Shown: positions 44,938 to 54,275, numbered from the stretch's first letter. The stretch is 60,829 bases of DNA from an uncultured Erysipelotrichaceae bacterium (GCA_902777015.1 CACYSA010000004.1:1-60829), one strand, 5' to 3'. The notes: generated by a model not told the origin, from the letters alone. Numbers and translations are program-made.

Positions 44938-45458
44938 AATGTAATTCCCTCTTTATTGATATTCTTATAAAACGGCAGTATTTTCTTCCACTTATTGTAT
45001 TTTTTATTATCAATTTCTATAGCGGATAAAACTTTACCAACATCGAGTTCGTATTTTGCTACACATTCTAGCATTTTATCTGTATTATCTTTTTTTATCT
45101 TTTTTACAAAAAGAGCAATATCGATATCTGAATCTTCTTTTTGCTCGCCACGAGCATACGAACCATAGATGGTGATAGCGGTGATGTCTTTTCCATAGAT
45201 TGATGACAATTCTTCAAACATTTTTGCTAATTCGCCAATAAGGACCTTATTCTTTTTCAAAGCAAGTGTTTTTCTATAATTAACATATTTGCCTAGAGAT
45301 ATTCTTTTGTCGTCTGGATAGGGGGCACTAGAGTCTATAGCCCATTGGTTGCCAATCTTGATTCCTGGCAAGCGATTTGACAAAAGAAGACGCCTAATAT
45401 TGCCGACGTCCTTTTGGTGCTTTAAAGCGTATTGAGTAACAGAAAGATATTGTGCCAT
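44922..45458 (-). CDS. HTH-nucleotidyltransferase fusion (MNT-like)
   Basis: A 178-residue protein. The N-terminal 60 residues look like an excisionase/MerR-type helix-turn-helix (SVTQYALKHQKDVGNIRRLL, then PGIKIGNQWAID). The C-terminal part is a minimal nucleotidyltransferase with GSYARGEQKEDSDIDI, the G-S-x-A-R-G ... S-D-x-D motif. Such MntA-like enzymes act as antitoxins by AMPylating a HEPN toxin. No full HEPN gene is adjacent, only a tiny frame. A perfect 14-base palindrome 22 bases upstream of the start could be its own operator. CGGAGA is the ribosome binding site. Confidence 0.85.
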   Translation of the reverse strand: MAQYLSVTQYALKHQKDVGNIRRLLLSNRLPGIKIGNQWAIDSSAPYPDDKRISLGKYVNYRKTLALKKNKVLIGELAKMFEELSSIYGKDITAITIYGSYARGEQKEDSDIDIALFVKKIKKDNTDKMLECVAKYELDVGKVLSAIEIDNKKYNKWKKILPFYKNINKEGITLWKRD

Positions 45459-45480
45459 TATTATCTCCGTTTAAATAATA

Positions 45481-45494
45481 ACACGATATCGTGT
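45481..45494. promoter_or_regulatory. Palindromic operator candidate
   Basis: ACACGATATCGTGT is a perfect 14-base palindrome, directly upstream of the HTH-nucleotidyltransferase gene. Autoregulation is likely. Confidence 0.6.
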
Positions 45495-45510
45495 AAATGT
45501 TAATATCTTA

Positions 45511-45536
45511 GAAAAAAAGAGTGAAATTATTCACTC
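45511..45536 (-). terminator. Intrinsic terminator of the plsC transcript
   Basis: On the minus strand GAGTGAA (45530-45536) pairs with TTCACTC (45519-45525), followed by UUUUUUU. The stem overlaps the plsC stop region. Confidence 0.88.
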
Positions 45537-46342
45537 AATTCTTCGTACATGATGTCATGAACGCGGTTAGATAACTCAGTAGCGTTCATCGTCGAGTAAT
45601 CTTCCCAGTAGAGAACTTGTACGCATTTCATTTCGACTTTAGTTCTTCTTGGGAATCTCTTGTGAATATTACTTGTTCCCTTCATTGTGATAATAACAAT
45701 AGGGCACTTAGTTCTAATCGCAATATTGAACGCTCCATTATGGAAGTCACCTAAGACAACACTTTCATCTTGTCTACTTCCTTCTGGATAAACACCAACG
45801 CTTGAGGCTCCTGAACCAATAAGTTCCGCAGCTTTTTTAAATTGCTCTAAGGATTGCATCTTATCGGAACGATCAACTGGCATATAACCATTTCGCCACA
45901 TAAATCTACCCGCTAACGGGATTTTCATATTGCTTTGTTTAGTAACAAAGGCTAAGTTGTGTTTTCCTAATGCTTGAGCCACTAACATTGGATCAAATTT
46001 ACTTTTATGGTTACCCACTAATAAGAAGCAATCATTAGGAACCTTTTCTAAACCAATCTTTTTAACTTTGATATTCGCGTGATTGTTAATATAGGCAATA
46101 CCACTTGTTAACATCACTCTCGCAAAGTTAGATGGTTTCATATATTTCTTTTTATAAGAAACTGTTAATCTTCCTGATAAATCAAAGAAGATCCACGCTA
46201 TTGCTAAGCCACCAAAGTAACCAGCGATTAACATCACTAATGGTCGATAAAAGTCATACCAGGCAGTTACTGGCCAAAAAGTGAAGGCACTAGTAATAGA
46301 AAGTGCCAAGGCAACAGCGACACAAAATATAGATACTATCAT
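45527..46342 (-). CDS. plsC: 1-acyl-sn-glycerol-3-phosphate acyltransferase (PlsC family)
   Basis: A 271-residue membrane enzyme that acylates lysophosphatidate to phosphatidate in phospholipid synthesis. Two N-terminal hydrophobic segments (about 3-24 and 32-55) precede the acyltransferase domain. The catalytic H-x4-D is NHKSKFD and the substrate motif is YPEGSRQ. A third block (CPIVIITMKGTSNI) fits the family. It starts 6 bases after the diacylglycerol-kinase-like gene, so the two lipid genes form an operon. Confidence 0.93.
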   Translation of the reverse strand: MIVSIFCVAVALALSITSAFTFWPVTAWYDFYRPLVMLIAGYFGGLAIAWIFFDLSGRLTVSYKKKYMKPSNFARVMLTSGIAYINNHANIKVKKIGLEKVPNDCFLLVGNHKSKFDPMLVAQALGKHNLAFVTKQSNMKIPLAGRFMWRNGYMPVDRSDKMQSLEQFKKAAELIGSGASSVGVYPEGSRQDESVVLGDFHNGAFNIAIRTKCPIVIITMKGTSNIHKRFPRRTKVEMKCVQVLYWEDYSTMNATELSNRVHDIMYEELSE

Positions 46343-46348
46343 ATAAAA

Positions 46349-47293
46349 TTATTCAGCTTTTGCAGGTGGAACTAATTTGATAGCTTTTGGACAAACTTCA
46401 ACTTTAAATTCATTACCACAGATCATTTCCCCGTCGATACAAACATCGAAATCTTTTGGACCAACCATTCTGATTTCTTTAGCTTGACGATAGACAATTT
46501 TCTTTCTTGGTTTATCTAAGTGTTTACCTTTGGTGTAGGTACCAATAATCATACCTAAACCTAAGAATGTCATAGTCTTTAAAATACAGACATCAATTAA
46601 ACCATCAGTATTATCGCTCTTTGGAGCGCATTTGAATTGACCACCAACCCATTGACCTTGGGCTAATGTCGCTAATAAGATTTGTTTTTCATTAAGTTTT
46701 TCGCCATCAGCGTAAACTTCAATATCATTGAATCTACCATATTTCATAGCGTCATGCTTTAAAGCATAGTCATAAGGATTTGTACCTTCCTTAGTACCTT
46801 TTGGCAAACCATGTTCTTTATAGTAATTGCCACGCGCACCAACGATGGCGTCAAAACCAAAGTTAATAACGTTTACGGAATATAATGGTTCTCTTAAACT
46901 TTGACCAGAAATTTTGCTAACATCGATTTCAATTGGTTTGCCTTCGATTAATGGTTTGAATGAACGATATTGTTCAATAACATCATTCATCGCACCATAT
47001 GTTTTAACGAAGTCATTACCTGTACCAACAGGTAAAACCGCTAATTCAGCGTTATCAAAGCCAATCATACCATTGACTGCTTCATGAACAGTGCCATCTC
47101 CGCCACAGGCGTAGACTCTCACTGTTTCTTTATTATTTTTCTTTAAATACTCTTTTAAGAAAGAAATGAGCGAACGTGGACCTTCTGTCTTATAAATTTC
47201 ATAATCTAGGCCAGCAAAGCTGTTTTTGATTTGTTCTTCAAAACCTTCTCTACCTTTACCAGCAATAGGATTAAAAACTATTAAATGTTTCAT
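46349..47293 (-). CDS. Diacylglycerol kinase family lipid kinase (DagK/YegS-like)
   Basis: A 314-residue cytoplasmic lipid kinase. It has the nucleotide-binding GGDGTVHEAVNGM, the opening IVFNPIAGKGREG and AVLPVGTGNDFVKTYG. The C-terminal CIDGEMI...FKVEVCPKAI is typical of the DGK_cat family. It returns diacylglycerol to phosphatidate and pairs logically with plsC immediately downstream. Length and motif order are normal. Specificity (diacylglycerol or another lipid) cannot be decided by sight. Confidence 0.93.
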   Translation of the reverse strand: MKHLIVFNPIAGKGREGFEEQIKNSFAGLDYEIYKTEGPRSLISFLKEYLKKNNKETVRVYACGGDGTVHEAVNGMIGFDNAELAVLPVGTGNDFVKTYGAMNDVIEQYRSFKPLIEGKPIEIDVSKISGQSLREPLYSVNVINFGFDAIVGARGNYYKEHGLPKGTKEGTNPYDYALKHDAMKYGRFNDIEVYADGEKLNEKQILLATLAQGQWVGGQFKCAPKSDNTDGLIDVCILKTMTFLGLGMIIGTYTKGKHLDKPRKKIVYRQAKEIRMVGPKDFDVCIDGEMICGNEFKVEVCPKAIKLVPPAKAE

Positions 47294-47423
47294 TTACTAT
47301 GTCCCCTTTTTTCAAACAATAAAAATATAGCACACTAAAATAAATATCAAAAATGAAATTTTTATACTTAAAAAAGAGATTTAACAAAAAGCGGTTATTG
47401 TTTACAATAGTAGGGGTAATAAT

Positions 47424-48005
47424 ATGATTTTCGCCTTAGCTAAAGAAAGACTTAACAATCATCAAGTAATTGCGTTTCCAACAGAAACAGTTTTTGGTCT
47501 TGGTGTTTATTATGATGATGAAGATGCTTATAACTTATTAAATAAGATTAAAAGAAGAAGAGAAGATAAACCATACACTCTTATGCTTCATGACATTAAT
47601 CAAATTAATAAATATGCTTATATTGATGAAAAAATGATCAAAGCATTAAGTAAGTTTATGCCAGGTCCTTTAACAATATTGTTAAAGAGTAAAGAAAATG
47701 TTCCAGGATATGTGACACATAACACAGGTATCATCGGTGTGCGCATTCCTGAAAACAAAGAAGCGTTAGATTTATTAAGATATTTAGAAAAACCATTATT
47801 AGTTCCTTCCGCTAATAGAGCGGGAGAAAAGCCAGCAATGAATGATGAAGAAGTTCGTCAAATATTCCAAGATGAAATTAAAGTTATCATCCCAGGAAAA
47901 GCAATAGGGGGATTACCTTCCACAATTATTGATCTAACTGGTGAAGAGATAAAACTTATAAGGCAAGGACCTATAAGTTTAGAAGATATTAAAAAAGCCC
48001 TTTAG
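47424..48005 (+). CDS. tsaC: L-threonylcarbamoyladenylate synthase (Sua5/YrdC/YciO family)
   Basis: A 193-residue cytoplasmic enzyme that makes threonylcarbamoyl-AMP for the t6A37 modification of ANN-decoding tRNAs. Motifs seen are FPTETVFGLGVYYDD, KIKRRREDKPYTLML, FMPGPLTILLKS, GVRIPENKEALDLL and PSANRAGEKPA, all family hallmarks. It is the short form lacking the Sua5 C-terminal domain. AGGGGTAAT precedes the ATG. It is convergent with the CDF transporter, sharing a hairpin between them. Confidence 0.94.
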   Translation: MIFALAKERLNNHQVIAFPTETVFGLGVYYDDEDAYNLLNKIKRRREDKPYTLMLHDINQINKYAYIDEKMIKALSKFMPGPLTILLKSKENVPGYVTHNTGIIGVRIPENKEALDLLRYLEKPLLVPSANRAGEKPAMNDEEVRQIFQDEIKVIIPGKAIGGLPSTIIDLTGEEIKLIRQGPISLEDIKKAL

Positions 48006-48012
48006 GCTTTTA
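47991..48012. terminator. Bidirectional terminator between convergent genes
   Basis: AAAAGCC ... GGCTTTT around 47993-48011, with A/T runs on both sides. It overlaps the end of tsaC. Confidence 0.7.
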
Positions 48013-48014
48013 AA

Positions 48015-49121
48015 TTAGTCTGAGAAATCTTTGTCCTCAACGATATAGAACTGATAATCAGGATATTTATTAGAAAGATTATCATGAATCTCTTTGATTA
48101 TCTTTGAAGCGTCTTTATCTTTAAAATCCACAATGACATCGAATGAGATTGATTTGATTTCTTGATTACAGTAGAAACCATGAATTTGTTTAATTGTATC
48201 GTGTTTCAAGACTTCATCACGGATATCATTTCTAATCTTATTGATGATTGGATCACTGTTGTTACTGGCATAAATTCCAATAGTCATAATGATGCCAAAT
48301 TTCTCATAAACTTGAGCAGAAATTCTTCTCGTTAATGGGTGAATTTCTTTAGCGGTTAAATCGTCATTTACCTCGATATGAATGGAGCCAATTCCACGGT
48401 CTGGACCATAGTTATTAACGATCAAATCATAGGCACCTTTGACCTCTGGATTTTCACACACTAAATGCTTAATTGCGTCACTAGTTTCTTTGCTTGTACG
48501 CTCACCAATAATTGAAGATAAGGAAGTGCGTAAAACGCCAATTCCAGACTTCAACATGAAGAGGCCAATGATAATGCCGACATAACCTTCAATGCTAACT
48601 TTCCAAATAAGAGCAACACCGATAGAAACAAGTGTGCCTAAGGATAATAATGCATCGAATAAAGCGTCGATTCCTGAGCCTTTAAGAGCCTCACTGTTGA
48701 CCTTTTTACCGACGTGTCTAAAGTATAATCCTAGAACAATTTTGACCACAACAGCGACAGCGATAAGGATGAGTGAAACAACATTAAATGAAGGTGTCTG
48801 ATTATCGATAATACTTCTAATAGATTCGACAATCGCGCCGCCACCAGCAATCAAAATAATGACTGCAATAATTAAGCTAGTAATGTACTCAACTCGACCA
48901 TGTCCGTATGGGTGTTTGGCGTCAGGTTTTTTCTGTGCTAATTTTGTACCAACAATGGTGATGACGCTAGAAAGAGCATCGCTCAAGTTGTTGATCGCGT
49001 CCATGATAATCGCAATACTATTAGCGAATAATCCAACTATTGCTTTAAGGACAACTAAACCTAAATTGGTCAATATGCCAATAATACTTGTTCTAACAAT
49101 GATTTTACTTCTGTTTTCCAT
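48015..49121 (-). CDS. Cation diffusion facilitator family metal transporter
   Basis: A 368-residue membrane transporter with about six hydrophobic segments. The family signature region is SIAIIMDAINNLSDALSS (paired Asp/Asn metal site in TM2), then KKPDAKHPYGHGRVEY. A second metal site region is GIDALFDALLSLG, and a cytoplasmic C-terminal domain is extended by about 80 residues. It exports divalent cations such as zinc, manganese or iron in exchange for protons. Its start overlaps the OhrR-like regulator gene by 17 bases, so the two are coexpressed. Confidence 0.93.
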   Translation of the reverse strand: MENRSKIIVRTSIIGILTNLGLVVLKAIVGLFANSIAIIMDAINNLSDALSSVITIVGTKLAQKKPDAKHPYGHGRVEYITSLIIAVIILIAGGGAIVESIRSIIDNQTPSFNVVSLILIAVAVVVKIVLGLYFRHVGKKVNSEALKGSGIDALFDALLSLGTLVSIGVALIWKVSIEGYVGIIIGLFMLKSGIGVLRTSLSSIIGERTSKETSDAIKHLVCENPEVKGAYDLIVNNYGPDRGIGSIHIEVNDDLTAKEIHPLTRRISAQVYEKFGIIMTIGIYASNNSDPIINKIRNDIRDEVLKHDTIKQIHGFYCNQEIKSISFDVIVDFKDKDASKIIKEIHDNLSNKYPDYQFYIVEDKDFSD

Positions 49122-49548
49122 AAAAACCCTGCAAAACCTTCCTCAAAATTTCGAAAATTACTTTTGCTTCGTCTTTTTCAAGGCTCACACATTTAGCGAT
49201 ACTTGATGGAATTGAAAGCGCTTTTTCTTTTAATTTGTAGCCTTCAGGAGTTACGCAAACAATTAGTTCGCGTCCATCTTTTTCACCTTTATTCCTTATA
49301 ATATAACCCTTATTCTCAAGCTTATACAATAGAGGTGTTAAAGTTCCTGAATCTAAATATAATCTTTCGCCTAGTTCTTTGACTGTAACATGATCCTTTT
49401 CCCATAACGCTAATAGAGTTATATATTGGGTATAAGTTAGATCCAATTCTTTAAGCAAAGGTAAATAGCGGCGAGTGATTTCTTTACTCACTACATAAAA
49501 AGGAAAACAGAGTTGGTTTTCAAGCAACAAAGCTTCTTCGTTTTTCAT
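49105..49548 (-). CDS. MarR-family regulator, OhrR-like
   Basis: A 147-residue winged-helix regulator. The N-terminus NQLCFPFYVVSKEITRRY contains a cysteine placed like the peroxide-sensing Cys15 of OhrR. The recognition region is VTVKELGERLYLDSGTLTPL, typical of OhrR. Oxidation of that cysteine by organic peroxide releases DNA in the family. It follows the glutathione peroxidase gene with no gap, which fits a peroxide-responsive operon (peroxidase, sensor, metal exporter). Confidence 0.9.
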   Translation of the reverse strand: MKNEEALLLENQLCFPFYVVSKEITRRYLPLLKELDLTYTQYITLLALWEKDHVTVKELGERLYLDSGTLTPLLYKLENKGYIIRNKGEKDGRELIVCVTPEGYKLKEKALSIPSSIAKCVSLEKDEAKVIFEILRKVLQGFYGKQK

Positions 49549-49549
49549 T

Positions 49550-50029
49550 TTACTTTTTTAAAGCTTCAACGATTGGGGCTTCGAGTTCTGCTGGTTTGCA
49601 AGTTGGTTCAAATCTTCCTAAGAAAGAACCATCTCTACCAATTAAGAATTTGGTAAAATTCCATTTAACCTTCTTTACTTTACCTTTTTCATTTTGAGAT
49701 TCGAGGTATTCGAATAATGGATGGGCACCTTTGCCGTTCACTTTAATCTTTTCAAATTGCGGGAATTTTGTACCAAATCTGAGTGTACAAGCGGAGTGAA
49801 TTTCTTCACTTGATCCTGGGGCTTGAGCAAGGAATTGATTGCATGGAAAATCAAGAATCACAAAGCCTTGATCTTTGTATTTTTCATATAGTGCTTCAAG
49901 ACCTTCGTATTGTGGAGTAAAACCACATCTTGTCGCGGTGTTAACAATGAGAACAACTTGTCCTTTATAAATGCTGAGATCGATTTCATTTCCGAGATAG
50001 TCATTTGCTTTGAAATCATAAATATTCAT
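49550..50029 (-). CDS. Glutathione peroxidase family protein (BsaA-like thiol peroxidase)
   Basis: A 159-residue cytoplasmic peroxidase. The peroxidatic cysteine lies in NTATRCGFTPQYEGLEALY. The family blocks DFPCNQFLAQAPG and KVKWNFTKFLIGRDG follow, supplying the Gln and Trp-Asn of the active site. The active residue is cysteine, not selenocysteine. In bacteria without glutathione such enzymes usually use thioredoxin. It is the first gene of the operon with the OhrR-like regulator. GGAGGAAA precedes the start. Confidence 0.95.
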   Translation of the reverse strand: MNIYDFKANDYLGNEIDLSIYKGQVVLIVNTATRCGFTPQYEGLEALYEKYKDQGFVILDFPCNQFLAQAPGSSEEIHSACTLRFGTKFPQFEKIKVNGKGAHPLFEYLESQNEKGKVKKVKWNFTKFLIGRDGSFLGRFEPTCKPAELEAPIVEALKK

Positions 50030-50080
50030 AATTTATTTCCTCCATGATAAATTGTATACAATCTATTTTATAAAGCAATA

Positions 50081-50107
50081 AAAATGCTCACCGTTTTTTC
50101 GATGAGC
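50081..50107 (-). terminator. Intrinsic terminator of the serine acetyltransferase gene
   Basis: On the minus strand GCTCATCG (50100-50107) pairs with CGGTGAGC (50086-50093), followed by AUUUUUAUU. It begins at the stop codon. Confidence 0.88.
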
Positions 50108-50796
50108 TATTTCTTTGTAAATACGAGAGCAGGTTTACCGATGACCACGCGAGTGTTACTTGGTACATTCTCTAATAGGAAGACGTTACTACCAATCGTG
50201 ACGTTATCACCAATATGGATAGCACCTAATAATGAAGCACCAGCGTAGATTGTGACATCATTGCCAACTTGAGGATGTCTTGTCACGCCTCTAAGAGCGT
50301 TGGCATTGCTAAGTGACACAGCACCTAAGGTCACACATTGATAGATTTTAACTCGTTTACCAATAGTGGAGGTTTGACCAATAACTGTTCCTGTGCCATG
50401 GTCGATGAAGAATGGATAATCAATCTTTGCTCCTGGATGAATATCAATTCCTGTTGAACTATGAGCGGATTCAGAAAGGTATCTTGCTTGCACGCGATAT
50501 CCTAATTCATATAACGCGTGTGAAATACGATAAGTGGCGATGGCCTTAAATCCTGGATAAGCCATTTTTATTTCATCGATCGATGTTGCGGCAGGATCGC
50601 TATTCATAAAGAACTCTAAATCTTCTTTAAGAATATCTTTGATATTATCTAATGCTTCTTTGAATTTAGCGTAGTTTTCTTCATTAACTTCGATGGAGTC
50701 ATAAAAAAGACCTTCTAATTCAACGCCTTCTTCTTGACAGATAGCGTAAGTGAAGCATTTTTCTAATAATTTGTATAAATTGTTTTTGCAAATCAT
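50107..50796 (-). CDS. cysE: Serine O-acetyltransferase
   Basis: A 229-residue enzyme that makes O-acetylserine from serine and acetyl-CoA, the first step of cysteine synthesis. The N-terminal helical domain (about 1-100) is followed by a left-handed beta-helix of hexapeptide repeats: IDIHPGAKIDYPFFIDHGTG, GETS-like GQTSTIGKRVKIYQCVTLGA, then VTIYAGASLLGAIHIGDNV. The catalytic histidine is in FIDHGTGTVIG. Length is in the short class. It is monocistronic. Confidence 0.94.
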   Translation of the reverse strand: MICKNNLYKLLEKCFTYAICQEEGVELEGLFYDSIEVNEENYAKFKEALDNIKDILKEDLEFFMNSDPAATSIDEIKMAYPGFKAIATYRISHALYELGYRVQARYLSESAHSSTGIDIHPGAKIDYPFFIDHGTGTVIGQTSTIGKRVKIYQCVTLGAVSLSNANALRGVTRHPQVGNDVTIYAGASLLGAIHIGDNVTIGSNVFLLENVPSNTRVVIGKPALVFTKK

Positions 50797-50894
50797 ATGA
50801 CGTTAGAATTGTGCCATATTTAGGAAAAAAATACAAATGATATAACTCTTAAAAGATGGTACAATAACTATTAGGTTATTAGAGGTTTATCAAG

Positions 50895-51830
50895 ATGGTT
50901 AAAAAAAGACACTTCATTATTGTAATCAGCATATTACTCGTCGGATTAATTGTTGGTTCATTTTTAGATTTGCAAATTAATCAAGCTATTTATTCAAAAG
51001 GAAATATGTTCGGTCTTATTATGGCGGCCTTTGGTACAGTTCCTTGTTACGCTGGTTTAGCCTTCTTAGGTGGCGGCTTATTCGGCGCGACACTTAAAAG
51101 AAAAGATCTCCATCCTGCAATTAGATTTTCTTGCTATGTTTTAGCGGTTGTTGCTTATGGAGTTTCTATCTATTTAGGTTCAAAAGATGTCCCTTCCGCT
51201 AACGCGTTTAACAACGAAAGTTTGAGATTACCAGGCATCATTATTTCTGCTGTTCTTTTCGCGGGTGTTGCCTATCTTGGCTTCCGTGCTTGCTTTAAAG
51301 AAGATCGTAAAGAATTATGGGCTTTAACCTTAGTGATGATTGTCATTTTTACAGTGGGTTTATTACCTGTTAGTTATGTCATTAAATTATTCATTCACCG
51401 TCCTCGTTTCCGTTATGTAGTCTATTCTGGTGAGATACCTTTCCATAACTGGTGGGAGTCTTATAAAGCTTATAAAGATTACTTAGCTACTAACCCTGTT
51501 TATGAAGGAATTAATATCACAAAAGAAGAGTTCAAATCATTCCCAAGTGGCCACTCAGGCAGTGCGGCTATCTTAATGATGTTCTTACCATATTTCTCTT
51601 CTTTCTATCCAAAATTGAAGGGTAAAGAAACATTATTGTTCTATATTGGTTTTGCCTTTACATTATTAATGATGTTCTCCAGAATGCTAGTTGGTGCACA
51701 TTACTTATCAGACACATGCATGGGTGCCTTACTTTTAATGGCGGTATACTTTATTGTCCATGTTTTCGCTCATAGCAGAGGCTGGATCTTCAACGAAGAA
51801 CAACCAAAACAAGATGTAGCGATAGAATAA
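50895..51830 (+). CDS. PAP2-family membrane phosphatase
   Basis: A 311-residue integral membrane protein with about six to seven hydrophobic segments. The acid-phosphatase triad motifs are K-x6-R-P in KLFIHRPRF, P-S-G-H in KSFPSGHSGSAA and S-R-x5-H-x3-D in SRMLVGAHYLSD. All three are intact. It dephosphorylates a lipid phosphate such as phosphatidate or undecaprenyl pyrophosphate on the outer membrane face. GAGG precedes the start. The next gene lies 19 bases downstream. Confidence 0.93.
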   Translation: MVKKRHFIIVISILLVGLIVGSFLDLQINQAIYSKGNMFGLIMAAFGTVPCYAGLAFLGGGLFGATLKRKDLHPAIRFSCYVLAVVAYGVSIYLGSKDVPSANAFNNESLRLPGIIISAVLFAGVAYLGFRACFKEDRKELWALTLVMIVIFTVGLLPVSYVIKLFIHRPRFRYVVYSGEIPFHNWWESYKAYKDYLATNPVYEGINITKEEFKSFPSGHSGSAAILMMFLPYFSSFYPKLKGKETLLFYIGFAFTLLMMFSRMLVGAHYLSDTCMGALLLMAVYFIVHVFAHSRGWIFNEEQPKQDVAIE

Positions 51831-51849
51831 TATCTAGTAGGTTATCAAA

Positions 51850-53706
51850 ATGAAAAGAAATATTATATTTACAACAATCATATCTTCCATGCTTTTGTGC
51901 TCATGTTCTTTATTTAAAACATATGACACAACCGCTAAACAATTAAACGTTTATTTATTAGAAAAAGCAATTAAAGAAAATGATATTACAAAGGCTCAAA
52001 GCAACACTGTTAAAGCCGAATTTATTGATGGAGAAAAATACATTCCTTATCTATCTTTAAAGCAATATGCTTCCTTCTATGATCCTTATTTGCAAGAAGG
52101 CGCAAATAGCGAAGTTAGTAGCACTGGTTCAACCTTAACTTGGACCATTTCTAAAGGCGGACAATTATATTTCGCAGCAATGATTTCTACCTCGTATGGA
52201 GAAGTCATGAAAGCGGGAGAAATATCTAACGTAATTAAGGATGAAGTCTATGATAGAGACACTAAATCAATGATGTACGCGATGGACATTTCTGGTGATG
52301 CTTTTCCAATCAATGGATCATCAGGATATGCCACATATGAATTTGATAATACCGCTTTTAAACATTTTAGAAAGAATGGTGAAATGTATTATCCATTAGG
52401 TTTCTATGATAATCTTTTCTCCTCTTCTTCTGGTCTATATCATTTTTATAATTATAAGAATATCTATGCGACTAGCGATGCTGACAACTTTGCTAAAGAA
52501 TTTAAAGATGAAAACGGCAATGTCACCAGTTCAGACAAAGAAATGGCGGCCATCACTAATGGTGAAACAATTCCAGATTATTTAATTGATTACAACACTA
52601 ATATGTTCTTATTCACCATGGAAAATTTCTATGGCCTTAAATATAACTATGAGATTAGTTCCATTAAGCAATACTTTAAACAACAAGGTTTATATAACAA
52701 TTTATACGCTAAAGATAATTTAACAAGAGGAAATGCTTATTCCTCTGCTTTAGCGTCATTTGATGATAATCATACAGTCTTCGTCAGCGCTAATTCTGCT
52801 TGGGGTGAAGATAAAACCACAAGATATGGTGGTCCAGGCATGATGAAAAGATCTTTCTTACGCTCCAGATTATGGGAAATGAAAGAACAATTAATCTGTA
52901 AAAAGACTGGTTATGATAAATTACCAGAAGCTTATGAAACAAAATTCAGTTATTTTAGTGAAAGTAAAAAGACTGTCATGTTCACATTTGATGATTTCAA
53001 ATTTGGTAAATCAAAAGATGTTTTCAAAGAAGATGGTTCTATTAGTGAATACGCTGATAGATTTGATACATATTTCCATGTCTTAAATAAATTACAAGAA
53101 TATAGAGGTAGAGGTGTAGAAAATGTCATCATCGATATTTCCACTAACGGAGGTGGCGTTGTTGGAATGATGGCTAAATTATTAGCCCTTATTTCTAAGA
53201 AGAATAAAGCTTCTTTAAATATGTATGATGAAGCATCTAATGTTGTTACAGTAAATAATGTTCGCGTTGATGCAGATGGTGATGGTCAATATACAGATTA
53301 TGAAACTTTTGGTAATAGTTTTAATATCTATCTTTTAACATCCGATTGTTCATTCTCATGTGGTAATGCTTTCCCATGCTATGCACAACAATTAGGCGTT
53401 AAGATCATTGGTGAAAAATCTGGTGGTGGTGAATGTGCTGTTAATATTCATTACATGCCAAATAGTGAATATATTTATCATTCTTCTAGACTTCATTTAG
53501 GTTCATACGATGCAGAAAAAAAGAAATTCAATGGCTTTGAACCAGGTGCAACGCCAGATTATTCTTTAGTGCCAACTGGTCATAAATCATTAATTGAATC
53601 TGATGGTAAAGGTGGTTATGTAAATAACATTCCTAGTAATTTCTATGATATCGAATATCTTGAAAGCTTAATTACCCCAAATAAAAACAGTGTTGATATA
53701 ATTTAG
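51850..53706 (+). CDS. S41-family (C-terminal-processing-like) protease lipoprotein
   Basis: A 618-residue lipoprotein. The signal peptide ends LLCSCS with a lipidation cysteine. The N-terminal 350 residues or so have no recognisable domain. The C-terminal S41 protease region has VIIDISTNGGGVVGMMAKLL, then LLTSDCSFSCGNAFPCYAQ with the nucleophile serine expected in the S-C-G segment. GVKIIGEKSGGGECAV follows. A PDZ domain is not evident. It is anchored outside the cell, where it may process or clear surface proteins. The link to the fibre locus 10 kb away is not shown. Confidence 0.85.
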   Translation: MKRNIIFTTIISSMLLCSCSLFKTYDTTAKQLNVYLLEKAIKENDITKAQSNTVKAEFIDGEKYIPYLSLKQYASFYDPYLQEGANSEVSSTGSTLTWTISKGGQLYFAAMISTSYGEVMKAGEISNVIKDEVYDRDTKSMMYAMDISGDAFPINGSSGYATYEFDNTAFKHFRKNGEMYYPLGFYDNLFSSSSGLYHFYNYKNIYATSDADNFAKEFKDENGNVTSSDKEMAAITNGETIPDYLIDYNTNMFLFTMENFYGLKYNYEISSIKQYFKQQGLYNNLYAKDNLTRGNAYSSALASFDDNHTVFVSANSAWGEDKTTRYGGPGMMKRSFLRSRLWEMKEQLICKKTGYDKLPEAYETKFSYFSESKKTVMFTFDDFKFGKSKDVFKEDGSISEYADRFDTYFHVLNKLQEYRGRGVENVIIDISTNGGGVVGMMAKLLALISKKNKASLNMYDEASNVVTVNNVRVDADGDGQYTDYETFGNSFNIYLLTSDCSFSCGNAFPCYAQQLGVKIIGEKSGGGECAVNIHYMPNSEYIYHSSRLHLGSYDAEKKKFNGFEPGATPDYSLVPTGHKSLIESDGKGGYVNNIPSNFYDIEYLESLITPNKNSVDII

Positions 53707-53747
53707 ATTTTTCTTATAATTTTGTATGTACAAAAGGGAGTGACTTT

Positions 53748-54227
53748 ATGGGAAATAATAAATATCTTAAGCTCCATTCTTTTCTTAGATATGGTGCCGC
53801 TCTTATTGCGATAATTGTTTTCATTTCTTTATTTACCGGAAGTGAAATCGTTCACACTGATTTCAAAGCAGTTGTCTTTGATTGGAAAGAAGTGTTCTTT
53901 GGCAATGCTGATTTCAAACCAACAGTGTTAGGCTTTATCGGTTATTTATTCGTCTTTATCGGAGGACTCGCAGGTTTAGCTTTCGTATTCTTTGACGAAT
54001 TAATTGGTAAAGATTTAACAAAGAAATTATCTTATGTCGCAGGCATTATCATGGTCGTCGGTGGTATCTTCATGTTATTAACAGGCGTGGTATTCAGAGC
54101 TGTTAATCATACACCCGCCATTGGTGATTATCGTTTATCCGCTGAAACTATTGTTTATGGTATCTTAAGTATCGTTGCAGGTTTCACCGTTTTCTCGGCT
54201 CAAATCTTAGAAAATAAAGGCTACTAA
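53748..54227 (+). CDS. Hypothetical four-helix membrane protein
   Basis: A 159-residue protein with four hydrophobic segments (about residues 13-30, 62-86, 98-120 and 134-152). It has no recognised motif. AAAGGGAGTGA gives a good ribosome binding site and a terminator follows. The function is unknown. Confidence 0.72.
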   Translation: MGNNKYLKLHSFLRYGAALIAIIVFISLFTGSEIVHTDFKAVVFDWKEVFFGNADFKPTVLGFIGYLFVFIGGLAGLAFVFFDELIGKDLTKKLSYVAGIIMVVGGIFMLLTGVVFRAVNHTPAIGDYRLSAETIVYGILSIVAGFTVFSAQILENKGY

Positions 54228-54246
54228 TACTTGAAAAAGCTCAATT

Positions 54247-54275
54247 AACCGGCGACGTGTTCGCTGGTTTTTTGT
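54247..54275 (+). terminator. Intrinsic terminator
   Basis: AACCGGCGA (54247-54255) pairs with TCGCTGGTT (54261-54269), followed by TTTTT. Confidence 0.9.
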
